A stretch of DNA of 32,365 nucleotides from a virus, in IMG/VR virus record IMGVR_UViG_3300024432_000042, positions 1 through 32,365 of that record. One strand, 5' to 3'. This document shows positions 1 to 7,267 of this stretch, piece by piece. Within the stretch, counting starts at the first letter, position 1. The number at the start of each line of letters is the position of its first letter. Position numbers and translations under genes: made by a program. The notes beneath the pieces are model-generated. The model ran no database searches and was not told the origin of the DNA. It saw only the letters and a list, made by a program, of their open reading frames with translations.

Positions 1-522
1 GACAACGGTGGCGCAGAAGCGATATATGGCTATCTTCTAACACGTGATCTCGCGCACTTTAACCCGAAGGGTATGGCCCCCATGACAGGAGCTAAACAAG
101 ACATGATTGAACTGACGCACACCACACTAGATCTCTGGGTTCAGCAGTTAATAAGTGACCCAGAGTCAGTGCTGGTCGCAGGGCATAGCGAAGTTGATGG
201 TATGGTCGCCACCGCAAAAGAGCTCTTGTGGTTATATAAGGAAGGTCATGTGCGGCTGTGCGACTTAGATAGAGCTGAAGTAAATGGAATGAATAGAGCA
301 TTAAAGAATGCTCGGGTTGAACTCGCTAACAATGGGAATAAGATTAAGGTGGCTGGCTACCCGGCTCGTTATTTCATTATCCGGCCCACGCCACCGAATG
401 TCCTTAACTGGACCGCTCTAGCGAACGATAGGGTCTTTTGGCAACGATTAGTAGCCAGCGAGCAAGGAAATAGTAGCCAGAGCGATGGTGCTGGCTACCC
501 CGATAAGAATACGAAGTATTAG
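1..522 (+). CDS. C-terminal part of phage primase/helicase (DUF5906/D5-like), 5' truncated by window edge
   Basis: The reading frame is open from the first base, so this is the last 173 residues of a larger protein rather than a 149-residue protein starting at 73. The stretch encoded at about 25-90 (YGYLLTRDL, then FNPKGMAPMT) resembles the segment after the SF3/D5-type helicase domain in phage and plasmid primase-helicases of the DUF5906 group. Those proteins unwind DNA at the replication origin. The ATPase motifs would lie upstream, outside the window, so catalytic residues cannot be checked. The 3' end of the gene carries four copies of GTAGCCAG or its complement (353, 451, 473, 491), which run on into the array downstream. 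That link between a replication gene and repeats suggests a nearby origin. The family call rests on a short tail of sequence and is moderate. Confidence 0.6.
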   Translation, partial: DNGGAEAIYGYLLTRDLAHFNPKGMAPMTGAKQDMIELTHTTLDLWVQQLISDPESVLVAGHSEVDGMVATAKELLWLYKEGHVRLCDLDRAEVNGMNRALKNARVELANNGNKIKVAGYPARYFIIRPTPPNVLNWTALANDRVFWQRLVASEQGNSSQSDGAGYPDKNTKY

Positions 523-547
523 GCCAGCCGTGGCCTGACGCTATTCA

Positions 548-664
548 GGTAGCCAGAGTAGCCAGAGTAGCCAGGAATATACTATCCCCATACACACGCA
601 CATAGATTCTAATATGATATACTGCCCCGTTATGTCGGCTGGCTACTCTGGCTACTTGGCTACC
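548..664. repeat. GTAGCCAG 9-nt tandem array with facing inverted copy
   Basis: Positions 548-574 hold three head-to-tail copies of a 9-nt unit (GTAGCCAG plus A). Positions 639-664 hold three copies in the opposite orientation (CTGGCTAC), the last with one base missing. The arms are nearly perfect reverse complements separated by about 64 nt, so they could form a long hairpin or serve as paired binding sites. More copies lie inside the upstream helicase gene (353-360, 451-458, 473-480, 491-498). Iteron-like spacing next to a replication helicase suggests initiator binding or an origin; that function is inferred. Confidence 0.8.
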
Positions 665-845
665 TAGGTCATTCTGTCCCCTGTAAGGGAATCTACACGA
701 CCAAACACAGAAGCGGAAGCGCCTCGCTCCCCATCCGATCGGGGGAACCGATTTCCCGCATGTCAAAAATCGCTTAGGAGTCTGCGATATCCACGATTTC
801 GTTGATTTCAAGGAGAAGCGAAGTCAAAATCTGGGGATTTCTGTA
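665..845. other. Non-coding stretch between the two repeat systems
   Basis: I see no convincing gene here. The leftward open frame across 545-811 ends in a Leu-Ala-Thr repeat that is simply the translated GTAGCCAG array, so it is treated as spurious. The region has several short imperfect inverted repeats (for example around 735-760) but no clear promoter, terminator or RNA gene. It may be part of an origin or control region. Confidence 0.4.
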
Positions 846-1009
846 TTTACATAATAAAAATTATGTAAAATTAACATAATGCCCGTATTATGTAAAATTT
901 ACATAATATGGCTGGTTTTACATAATTTATTATGTAAAATGGCACACTTGTTGCCACGGCAAAAACCATGCCATTTTACATAATAATTATTTTGCGTATT
1001 ATGTAAAAA
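846..1009. repeat. ATTATGTAAAA repeat block 1 (nine copies, palindromic)
   Basis: Nine copies of ATTATGTAAAA or its complement occur here. Forward copies start at 860, 887, 929 and 998. Reverse copies lie at 846-855, 871-880, 898-907, 916-926 and 974-984. Some pair as perfect palindromes: 887-907 has two 10-nt arms around one base, and 916-939 has two 11-nt arms around TT. A 17-bp inverted repeat (928-944 with 969-985) encloses a smaller hairpin (TTGCC with GGCAA, about 951-962). Palindromic sites suggest binding by a dimeric protein; AT-richness also fits an unwinding element. The block ends just upstream of the small gene at 1090. Confidence 0.9.
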
Positions 1010-1035
1010 CGGCCACACTTGGCTTACCAAAGTTA

Positions 1036-1041
1036 TATAAT
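1036..1041 (+). promoter_or_regulatory. Possible -10 box upstream of the small gene at 1090
   Basis: A perfect TATAAT sits 49 nt before the ATG at 1090. No good -35 hexamer is seen at 16-18 nt spacing; TTGGCT at 1019 is too close. If real, this promoter may depend on a regulator bound to the adjacent repeat block. Confidence 0.35.
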
Positions 1042-1089
1042 AGCCCCACGCTGTACTAATGCAGCGCAACTAGCTAAAGGTAAAGTAAC

Positions 1090-1350
1090 ATGGCTAAAAC
1101 AGCAGTAATAGCGGTTAACCCTAAGTTTAAGGGTAATTACCGTGGCGCACGTGCCGCGTGGCAAGGCACAATGGCCGGGTTTGTTGGTAAGCCCGTTGCC
1201 GCATTTGCGGCCCATGTAACGGCTAACCCGCCCAGTATGCCCACTAAAGGCAAGCTGGCAGGCAAGCCAGAACCGGTAGCCGGGTGGGTTAGCTTTTTAA
1301 CCCAGCCCAGCACCAAAAACGGCCAAACCCCTGCGTTTATACTAAAGTAG
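1090..1350 (+). CDS. Small RGAR-motif protein, paralog of the gene at 29313-29633
   Basis: This is an 86-residue basic protein of unknown function. A plausible ribosome site (AAAGGTAAAG) lies just upstream of the ATG. Its core is RGARAAW at residues 18-24, then GKPV at 33-36, a Pro/Lys-rich linker at 46-60, and GW at 65-66 followed by F. The same order, with identical 15-residue spacing from RGAR to GK, occurs in the leftward 106-residue protein near 29.5 kb, so the two are divergent paralogs. The gene stands alone between two blocks of ATTATGTWAAA repeats and has its own terminator, unlike the tightly packed operons around it. Small size, basic charge and location suggest DNA binding, perhaps to the flanking repeats; that is inference. 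It could also be a mobile cargo gene. Confidence 0.75.
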   Translation: MAKTAVIAVNPKFKGNYRGARAAWQGTMAGFVGKPVAAFAAHVTANPPSMPTKGKLAGKPEPVAGWVSFLTQPSTKNGQTPAFILK

Positions 1351-1363
1351 GGTAAAGCAAAGT

Positions 1364-1398
1364 AACCCCGGCTTACCTTAATGGGCCGGGGTTATTTT
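1364..1398 (+). terminator. Rho-independent terminator after the small RGAR-motif gene
   Basis: AACCCCGGC (1364-1372) pairs perfectly with GCCGGGGTT (1385-1393) around a 12-nt loop, followed by ATTTT. It lies 14 nt after the stop codon and makes 1090-1350 a single-gene transcription unit. The T-run merges into the first copy of repeat block 2. Confidence 0.85.
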
Positions 1399-1562
1399 AC
1401 ATAAGATAATTTAACATAATATAGCGATATCTATTTAACATAATAACAAGATATCTATTTAACATAATGCGGGCTGCATTATGTAAAACGATTACATTAT
1501 GTTAAACGATTACATTATGTTAAATGACCTGGGTTATGTTAAATGACGATATATTATGTAAC
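1395..1562. repeat. ATTATGTWAAA repeat block 2 (nine copies, two opposed runs)
   Basis: Four copies in reverse orientation (1395-1404, 1410-1420, 1434-1444, 1458-1468) are followed by five in forward orientation (starting 1478, 1496, 1514, 1534, 1553). Within the reverse run, GATATCTATTTAACATAAT is repeated exactly at 1426-1444 and 1450-1468. Within the forward run an 18-nt unit, ATTATGTWAAACGATTAC, occurs at 1478-1495 and 1496-1513. The organised switch of orientation and the nearly regular 18-24 nt spacing resemble an iteron or operator array rather than random AT-rich DNA. It forms the right half of a repeat-gene-repeat cassette with block 1. Confidence 0.9.
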
Positions 1563-1649
1563 ACCCCCCGATGACTTACCCCAACATCTACCCATACATC
1601 TACTCCTGCCACAGCCAGAAAATGACTATGTGAGCTCCTCACGGAGGGC
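1563..1649. other. Intergenic DNA between repeat block 2 and the late promoter
   Basis: No gene is supported here. A small hairpin (GTGAG at 1630-1634 with CTCAC at 1638-1642) and a repeated CATCTAC (about 1585-1603) are the only structures seen. Being just upstream of the terminase genes, it is a possible place for a packaging start site, but nothing in the sequence proves it. Confidence 0.3.
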
Positions 1650-1679
1650 TTGCAATTCGGTACCCAGAGGGCGTATAAT
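1650..1679 (+). promoter_or_regulatory. Sigma70-like promoter for the packaging/head operon
   Basis: TTGCAA at 1650-1655 and TATAAT at 1674-1679 are separated by 18 nt. Transcription would begin near 1686, almost at the ATG at 1688, which has no Shine-Dalgarno sequence. The transcript could therefore be leaderless or nearly so for its first gene. Confidence 0.6.
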
Positions 1680-1687
1680 TCTGACCT

Positions 1688-2089
1688 ATGAGTAAAGAAC
1701 AAACGGTTCAACAGTTCATTCCTGCTGAAGATTACAAGGACACCGAGCAGGAAGAGACCCAGCGCGTCTACGAGGATCCTAAGCCTTACAGTGACGTTGC
1801 TGAAGACTGCAAGGAGTTGACCAAGCTTGCGACCAGTGGTAATGGTGTCAGTAGGATATCCGTACCGCGCGAGCTGCAAAGAAAAAGAGTAGTCAACGCC
1901 TTCCAGGATGCCTTTGAGCTTATAGGCGGCGTCCCCCGTCTGGCACACTGGGCTGACCAATCTCCGTCGGCCTTTTATAAGCTCTACGCACGGTTACTCC
2001 CCACAACCGCTCAACAGCAGCTTGAGCATAGTGGGGAGATAATCGTTAAACATGTCTTACCGAGGGGTCCCCTCGATGAGCAAGAGTAA
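1688..2089 (+). CDS. Putative terminase small subunit-like protein
   Basis: This 133-residue protein has an acidic N-terminal half and a conserved-looking C-terminal helical part (about residues 68-133). That part contains [26 protein letters not shown] and a final HVLP..PLDE segment. This pattern (a helix with a GGV turn, a Trp-Ala helix and a Tyr-lysine-LLP helix) is seen in short phage proteins at the start of packaging operons that are usually annotated as small-terminase-like or hypothetical. A small terminase would recognise phage DNA and load TerL. The function call rests on position and general resemblance and no catalytic motif is expected. It has no ribosome site and follows a promoter by only a few bases. 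Its TAA overlaps the next ATG (TAATG). Confidence 0.5.
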   Translation: MSKEQTVQQFIPAEDYKDTEQEETQRVYEDPKPYSDVAEDCKELTKLATSGNGVSRISVPRELQRKRVVNAFQDAFELIGGVPRLAHWADQSPSAFYKLYARLLPTTAQQQLEHSGEIIVKHVLPRGPLDEQE

Positions 2090-2361
2090 TGCCTGCTAAG
2101 ACAGAGAAACAGAGGCGAGCGATGGCCGCAGCAGCCTCAGGAAATTCAACGCTGGGCATCCCAGCTAGTGTCGGGAGAGAGTTCATGGGATACGGAAACA
2201 AGCCAAAGAAATCAACGGGTGGAACGGTCAGCGGGGCTGTCGGTTCTAACACAGAGTACCGGCACGACAAGGTTAAGAAAAAGCGCAACCCGACTACTCG
2301 TGGGGCCAAGCAGAAAGCTCTTACCAAAGGTCTCCGTCGCAACGGAGATATGAGGTACTGA
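2089..2361 (+). CDS. Small basic phage protein of unknown function
   Basis: A 90-residue, strongly basic protein. Its N-terminus ([12 protein letters not shown], then LGIP..VGREFMG at residues 22-34) matches a pattern I have seen in many small phage proteins encoded near terminase genes, with no assigned role. The C-terminal half is rich in Lys and Arg (for example VKKKRN and KALTKGLRR), which fits binding to DNA or to an acidic partner; the next gene encodes an acidic protein. The start overlaps the upstream stop as TAATG, so translation is probably coupled. Confidence 0.7.
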   Translation: MPAKTEKQRRAMAAAASGNSTLGIPASVGREFMGYGNKPKKSTGGTVSGAVGSNTEYRHDKVKKKRNPTTRGAKQKALTKGLRRNGDMRY

Positions 2362-2362
2362 C

Positions 2363-2701
2363 ATGGCAGAAGAAGAGGAAAAAGGTTGGTTCGCAGAAAT
2401 TATATCTGCCTTCGGGGACGATGGGGATGAGGCGAGCCCGAGAGAGCGGGAAATGGTCGTTGCCCCGATTCCTAAGCCTCCAGTATTTACGCAGGGAGAA
2501 GATGAATCCAATATGGATTTCGCGTTGCGTAAGAAAAGGGAGAAACGAGCTTACGACAAACTCCTGCGGGATATGGAGGCCTCCCCCGAGAATTACATGG
2601 TTCCAGCAGCGGCGGCTGAGGCTGAGGCTACTGAGGAGATCTCCCGGTATAATCGTAAGCAACAGTTGGACTTGCTGGAGAAGGAACAAGGTTCACAGTA
2701 A
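2363..2701 (+). CDS. Small acidic protein of unknown function
   Basis: A 112-residue acidic protein that I do not recognise. It starts MAEEEEKGWF, has a Pro-rich middle (PIPKPPVF at about residues 36-43), a charged helical stretch (about 53-75) and a final Glu/Ala-rich helix. GAGG about 9 nt before the ATG is a plausible ribosome site. The TAA overlaps the next ATG. Its position between two small packaging-region genes and a fibre-like gene suggests a head-assembly accessory protein, but nothing in the sequence identifies the role. Confidence 0.6.
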   Translation: MAEEEEKGWFAEIISAFGDDGDEASPREREMVVAPIPKPPVFTQGEDESNMDFALRKKREKRAYDKLLRDMEASPENYMVPAAAAEAEATEEISRYNRKQQLDLLEKEQGSQ

Positions 2702-3507
2702 TGGCGGATGCGTTCCAAAAAGGGCTCCCGTTAGATAATGTCTACGTCATAAAGACAGCAGATGATTTGCCCCAGGAACTGAGCCAGTGGACGCTCTATC
2801 ATTTACTGTACGATCCTGGCGCTGGAGTCGGGCTTTATTATTCTCCTGATGGCCTTGCTCTTACGAGGTTAGCTTCAGGTGGAGGTGGCGGAGGGGTTAC
2901 CTCTTTTGAAGGTAGGGTGGGAATAGTCACAGCGATTGCTGCGGACTATGCGGGGTTCTACGTAGACTCCTTTAATGGGCGCACAGGAGCTGTTGTTCCA
3001 CTAGTTGCTGACTACGCTGGGTTCTATATGGATTCTTTTAATAGTAGGACAGGAGCAGTTCTTCCAATCATCGATGACTACGAGGCTTTCTTTCTACAAT
3101 TAGCTGCTCCATTGGGGCCTCCTCTTTTTGGTGCTCAAAGTGTTGCAACAGAGGTGACATTTACTGAGCAATGTGAGTTTACTAGTGGTGACGGACTTAA
3201 ACTTGGGCCGAGTTGTGAGTTAGAATTACGGAATGCCGCGGATGATACTACATTCTTTATACAGCATACGAATTTCTTTTGTAACTGGGGACTGGCTGGT
3301 GTCAACTTCCAAGATATATTCTTTGATTTCACCAATAGCTTTACTCATTTCCGGTTTGGTGCTCCACTTTTCTTACGAGAGTTATCAGCAGGAGTAAGTA
3401 ACCCCTCTACTTATGGTCAACTTTGGGTTAAAGATGATGACCCAAACAAATTAAGATACACTGACGGTAATGGCGACGAATGGACTGTTGATCTTACCCC
3501 AGTATAG
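2701..3507 (+). CDS. Tail appendage/fibre-like protein with GRTGAV repeats
   Basis: A 268-residue protein with a fibre-like build. A Gly-rich linker (about residues 60-66) is followed by three imperfect units of about 22 residues (about 69-130), of the type DSFNGRTGAVVPLVADYAGF. This SFNGRTGAV...DY repeat is common in phage tail fibre and appendage proteins. The C-terminus (GQLWVKDDDPNKLRYTDGNG) matches a short motif often seen near the end of phage spike or fibre proteins. It is probably a virion surface protein or adaptor. Its location upstream of the large terminase is unusual, since the other fibre genes lie at 10.7 and 21.5 kb. The receptor-binding role is inferred. Confidence 0.65.
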   Translation: MADAFQKGLPLDNVYVIKTADDLPQELSQWTLYHLLYDPGAGVGLYYSPDGLALTRLASGGGGGGVTSFEGRVGIVTAIAADYAGFYVDSFNGRTGAVVPLVADYAGFYMDSFNSRTGAVLPIIDDYEAFFLQLAAPLGPPLFGAQSVATEVTFTEQCEFTSGDGLKLGPSCELELRNAADDTTFFIQHTNFFCNWGLAGVNFQDIFFDFTNSFTHFRFGAPLFLRELSAGVSNPSTYGQLWVKDDDPNKLRYTDGNGDEWTVDLTPV

Positions 3508-3516
3508 GAGAAAATA

Positions 3517-3738
3517 ATGGCCCGCAAGACCCCGAAAGAGAAAAAAGTTAAGAATGGCAAGATTGAGGTCACTGGGGAGCCAGAAGTATTTGATAGATTC
3601 TTTGCAGAAAAGCGTCGAGACAAACTTCAGGACCGGTTGGTACGAATTACGGCGCAGAAGGCAGAATTTGAGGATGAAATCCTTAATGTGACAGATGATA
3701 TCGCTAGTTGGGATGCGGTAATCGCACAACTGCCATGA
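3517..3738 (+). CDS. Small coiled-coil protein before TerL
   Basis: A 73-residue protein with a Lys-rich N-terminus and a predicted coiled coil across about residues 26-68 (heptad-like Leu, Ile and Val spacing). A clear ribosome site (AGGAG) lies 7-8 nt before the ATG. The stop overlaps the TerL start as ATGA, so the two are probably translationally coupled. Small coiled-coil proteins beside TerL may help packaging, but I do not recognise this family. Confidence 0.65.
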   Translation: MARKTPKEKKVKNGKIEVTGEPEVFDRFFAEKRRDKLQDRLVRITAQKAEFEDEILNVTDDIASWDAVIAQLP

Positions 3739-5117
3739 GTAAACAGATTGAGGTATATTATGAACCACGGCCAGCCTTCTTGCCCTTCCACGCACGTCAA
3801 GAACGATGGGCGTGTATCGTCTTTCACAGACGAGGAGGAAAGACGGTTGGTTGCATCAATGATATACACACACGAGCGCTCTATACTGCTAAAAAGAATG
3901 CGAGGTACGCTTACATCGCACCGTTCTACCGACAGGCTAAGGACGTTGCGTGGATGTACCTTAAAGATGCCACACAAGATTCGGCGGTCAAGGTAAAAGA
4001 AAGTGAGTTGTCAGTTGAATTGTTCAATGGGGCCAAGATCACCTTGTATGGTGCAGACAACCCCGACGCGCTACGTGGCCTCTACCTTGATGGGGTTATC
4101 CTGGATGAGTTCGGTGACTGCCGACCGAGCCTGTGGGGGGAGGTTGTGCTCCCCACGCTTGCTGATAGAAAAGGATGGGCTGTCTTTATTGGGACTCCGA
4201 AAGGCAAGAATCATTTTTGGCAAGTGCGAGAGAGGGCAAAGAAAGAAAAGAATTGGTTCTACCTTGAAGTTAAGGCCAGCGATCCGGGGTGTGTCCTCCC
4301 CGAGGAAGAGCTTGCTGAAATGCGAGCCCAGATGTCCGAGGCACAGTATGAACAGGAGCTTGAGTGCTCCTTTGAGGCAGCAGTACTAGGAACATACTAT
4401 GCTAAACAGATATCGCTTATGGAGTCTGGCCGCATTGATGGCAAAGCGGGAGAACCTCAAATTGGAATTTACAAGCACGATATCGACTTTCCAGTTTCAG
4501 TTGCTCAAGACATCGGGTACAGTGATTCAAATGCAATTTGGTTCTGGCAACACAGACCCGACGGTATTGCGGTTATTGACTATGAAGAGCATCACGGAGA
4601 GGCCCTGCCCTTCTACTTTGAACTTTTAAGGAATAAACCATATGACTACGAAACTATCTGGTTACCTCACGACGCTAAGGCAAAAAGTCTTCAAACTGGC
4701 CGCACCACTGTTGAACAGTACCTTGCTCAAGAAGATGACGACGGAAACGGAGAGTTCCCGATTCGTATTGCTCCTCGTGTTGACGTACAGCACGGTATTG
4801 ACGCTGTTCGCTTTATACTGCCTCATTGTTACATAGACCAAGCGAACTGTGGTGAAGGAATTGAGGCATTACGAGCATATAGGAGGCGCTACGATGAGAT
4901 AACTAAAGCCTTCAGCGCCAAACCACTCCATGATTGGAGTTCAAATGGGGCTGATGCCTTTAGATATTTTGCTCTAGTAGCTAAAGAGAAGATTGAAACC
5001 CGTTCTGTACATCAAATTGTGCAAGATACTATCTACAAACCTCCGGGAATTACTCTGGAGGCCCTATTTCAGGACCGGGCAATGCGAAAACCCCGATTTA
5101 ATAGGCAACGAGTATGA
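3735..5117 (+). CDS. terL: Terminase large subunit (packaging ATPase and nuclease)
   Basis: The 460-residue protein is the motor that pumps DNA into the prohead and cuts it into genome units. The ATPase has Walker A HRRGGKT (31-37), Walker B with catalytic Glu VILDEFGD (121-128) and the coupling motif GTPKGKN (153-159). The C-terminal RNase H-like nuclease shows acidic positions in QDIGYSD (258-264), PHDAKAKS (311-318) and NGADAFRY (404-411). I chose the ATG at 3735, which overlaps the previous stop as ATGA, instead of an in-frame ATG at 3708 that would add nine residues unlike the family. The stop overlaps the portal start as ATGA. The length is normal for phage terminases. Confidence 0.97.
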   Translation: MSKQIEVYYEPRPAFLPFHARQERWACIVFHRRGGKTVGCINDIHTRALYTAKKNARYAYIAPFYRQAKDVAWMYLKDATQDSAVKVKESELSVELFNGAKITLYGADNPDALRGLYLDGVILDEFGDCRPSLWGEVVLPTLADRKGWAVFIGTPKGKNHFWQVRERAKKEKNWFYLEVKASDPGCVLPEEELAEMRAQMSEAQYEQELECSFEAAVLGTYYAKQISLMESGRIDGKAGEPQIGIYKHDIDFPVSVAQDIGYSDSNAIWFWQHRPDGIAVIDYEEHHGEALPFYFELLRNKPYDYETIWLPHDAKAKSLQTGRTTVEQYLAQEDDDGNGEFPIRIAPRVDVQHGIDAVRFILPHCYIDQANCGEGIEALRAYRRRYDEITKAFSAKPLHDWSSNGADAFRYFALVAKEKIETRSVHQIVQDTIYKPPGITLEALFQDRAMRKPRFNRQRV

Positions 5118-7267
5118 CTACTAATGAACAGCAAGCCCCGCTAGGGACTGGAATATCCTCAATTAAAACCAGCAGGGAGTTTAAGAACACTCCGACGGGT
5201 TGGTACAAGAGGTGGGACGCTGAAATGGTCGCTGCCAACAAGCGAATTCGCAAATGGCATAAGCAAGGCGACAAAATACAGGCTCGTTATGCCGATCGAA
5301 GAGGTATGCAGGGGAGCCGAGGGTACGCTACAGACGAGGTTGGGGCCGGTGGAAATATGTTTCGGGTCAACCTTTTCAATGCAAATGTCAACACCCAACG
5401 CTCAATGCTCTATGGTTCCACGCCAAAAGTTGATGTTACCCGACGATTTGCAGATGCAGATGACGACGCGGCGCGGGTGGGTTCACTTATCCTCAATCGT
5501 TTACTGAACACTAGTATTGAGGCTAGTGGTGACGATTACAAATCGTGCCTTCAGTATAGCTTAGATGACCGTCTCCTCCCCGGCCTCGGCATTGCGCGTG
5601 TCCGCTATGAAGTGGATATGAAGAAAATAGAGCACGAGGAGATTATTGGGGATGATAACGTGGTGCAGGCCGAGGCTTACACTGAGGAGATAATTGAAAA
5701 TGAGTCCGCCCCGGTTGACTACGTGCATTGGGATGATTTCCGGTGGGGATGGGCGCGTACATGGAGTGAAGTACCGTGGATCTCCTTCCGTTCGTTCCTG
5801 ACTAAAGATCAGGCTACAGTAAGATTTGGTGCAGAGTTCGCTAAGCAGCTTCAATATAAGAATAAGAGTATTGGGGAACTAGTTGAAAAACGCCTAACTT
5901 CTGAAGAAACAGCAGATGCGTGGGACAGGGCCGAAGTATGGGAGATATGGGATAAGAAAACTAAGTGTGTCTTCTGGTGGTCCAAAGGATTTGAGCGCAT
6001 CCTGGATAAAAAGAAAGACCCTCTGAAATTATACGGGTTCTGGCCTGTGCCAGAGCCTATGCTCGCTAACTGCGTCTCGAATCTGCTCTTGCCGCAGCCG
6101 GACTTTGCCATCGCCCAGGATCTCTACAATGAAATTGACGAATTGGAGACACGGATTGGCATCATAACGACTGCGGTGAGGGTAGTTGGAGTTTACGACG
6201 AAGCCAACGATGGCGTCAAGCGTATGCTGGAGGAGGGCTTTGAGAATGACTTGATTCCAATGAAGAATTGGGCGCAATTCGCTGAAAAGGGCGGTATGGA
6301 CGGGCAGGTTGATTGGCTCCCCATTCAGGATATCGTACAAGCCCTTGAAAAACTGGTTCAGCAGCGCTCCGATGCAATGGCCCTCCTGTATGAGGTCACA
6401 GGGATGTCCGATATTATCCGTGGAGCATCAGGACCAGCTAGAGAATCAGCTACTGCTGCTGAGGGTAAGAAAACCTTCGCTTCTATACGCATACAGGCTC
6501 TACAAGAGGACTTCGCACGGTTTGCCAGTGATCTTATGACACTGAAAGCTGAGATTATCTGTAAGCATTTTGAACCTAAAACTATCTTAAAGGACTCTAA
6601 TATACAGCGCACACCTGATGGACAGGATCAGGAATTAGTTCAGTCAGCTATGGCACTTTTGAAGGAGCCAGAAGAGGCTGCATGGCGCATTGAGGTCCGA
6701 CCAGAGTCAGTGGCTATGGTGGATTATGATAAGATGCGACAGGAGAGGGGTGAATTTATTACTTCTGTTTCTACTTTTATGCAATCAGCCGCACCTCTGG
6801 TACAGATGGATCCCAATGCTACTCCCACACTTGTTGAGCTACTCAAATGGGCAGTCGCAGGGTTCAAGGGTAGCCGTGAGATTGAGGGTACACTTGACAG
6901 GGCTATTGAGGCTATGCAGAAAGCTCAAGAACAGGAGCAAGCACAGCCAGATGATGAGCCTAGTGAGGCTGAACTGGAGATGCAGCGGTCCCAGCAGGAG
7001 CACCAGCAGGATATGGAGCTTCAAGCTTCCAAGCATCAGCAGTCCATGCAAGAGCTACAGGCCAAGCATCAGGCAGATATGCGGGAAGCGCAGGCAGAAT
7101 TCCGACAAGAAATGAAGAAGATACAGGCCGAAATGCTGGCGGCGATACAAGAGGAGATAGCTCAGTCGCAGGCAGCAATGGTGCAGGACGATCGCGAGAC
7201 AGAGAATACCCTGAAAATAAAGAAGACACCGCAAGCACCGACTCCAGGATCATCCAATGGGGCGTAG
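5114..7267 (+). CDS. Portal protein with long coiled-coil C-terminal extension
   Basis: This 717-residue protein directly follows TerL and has the size and composition of podovirus portals. The portal is the dodecameric ring through which DNA enters and leaves the capsid and to which the tail is attached. The N-terminal half contains motifs typical of these portals, such as PVDYVHWDDFRWG (around residues 199-211) and a stretch around 420-460 (LYEVTGMSDIIRGAS, then ESATAAEGK). The last roughly 110 residues (from about 604) are Gln/Glu/Ala-rich and strongly helical. They could form a coiled-coil barrel as in P22 portal; that comparison is inference. It overlaps both neighbours. Confidence 0.93.
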   Translation: MTTNEQQAPLGTGISSIKTSREFKNTPTGWYKRWDAEMVAANKRIRKWHKQGDKIQARYADRRGMQGSRGYATDEVGAGGNMFRVNLFNANVNTQRSMLYGSTPKVDVTRRFADADDDAARVGSLILNRLLNTSIEASGDDYKSCLQYSLDDRLLPGLGIARVRYEVDMKKIEHEEIIGDDNVVQAEAYTEEIIENESAPVDYVHWDDFRWGWARTWSEVPWISFRSFLTKDQATVRFGAEFAKQLQYKNKSIGELVEKRLTSEETADAWDRAEVWEIWDKKTKCVFWWSKGFERILDKKKDPLKLYGFWPVPEPMLANCVSNLLLPQPDFAIAQDLYNEIDELETRIGIITTAVRVVGVYDEANDGVKRMLEEGFENDLIPMKNWAQFAEKGGMDGQVDWLPIQDIVQALEKLVQQRSDAMALLYEVTGMSDIIRGASGPARESATAAEGKKTFASIRIQALQEDFARFASDLMTLKAEIICKHFEPKTILKDSNIQRTPDGQDQELVQSAMALLKEPEEAAWRIEVRPESVAMVDYDKMRQERGEFITSVSTFMQSAAPLVQMDPNATPTLVELLKWAVAGFKGSREIEGTLDRAIEAMQKAQEQEQAQPDDEPSEAELEMQRSQQEHQQDMELQASKHQQSMQELQAKHQADMREAQAEFRQEMKKIQAEMLAAIQEEIAQSQAAMVQDDRETENTLKIKKTPQAPTPGSSNGA

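Noticed and set aside
545-811. Leftward 88-codon open frame
   Set aside because: Its C-terminus is a Leu-Ala-Thr repeat produced by translating the GTAGCCAG array, and it has no ribosome site.
846-1562. CRISPR array
   Set aside because: The repeats are short, alternate in orientation and lack uniform unique spacers; no cas genes besides a Cas4-like phage nuclease are present.
846-1562. Insertion sequence or transposon
   Set aside because: There is no transposase, no terminal target-site duplication could be found, and the repeats are spread through the blocks, not confined to the ends.
1520-1960. Leftward 146-codon open frame
   Set aside because: It is antisense to the small-terminase-like gene and runs through the repeat block and promoter; composition does not look like protein.
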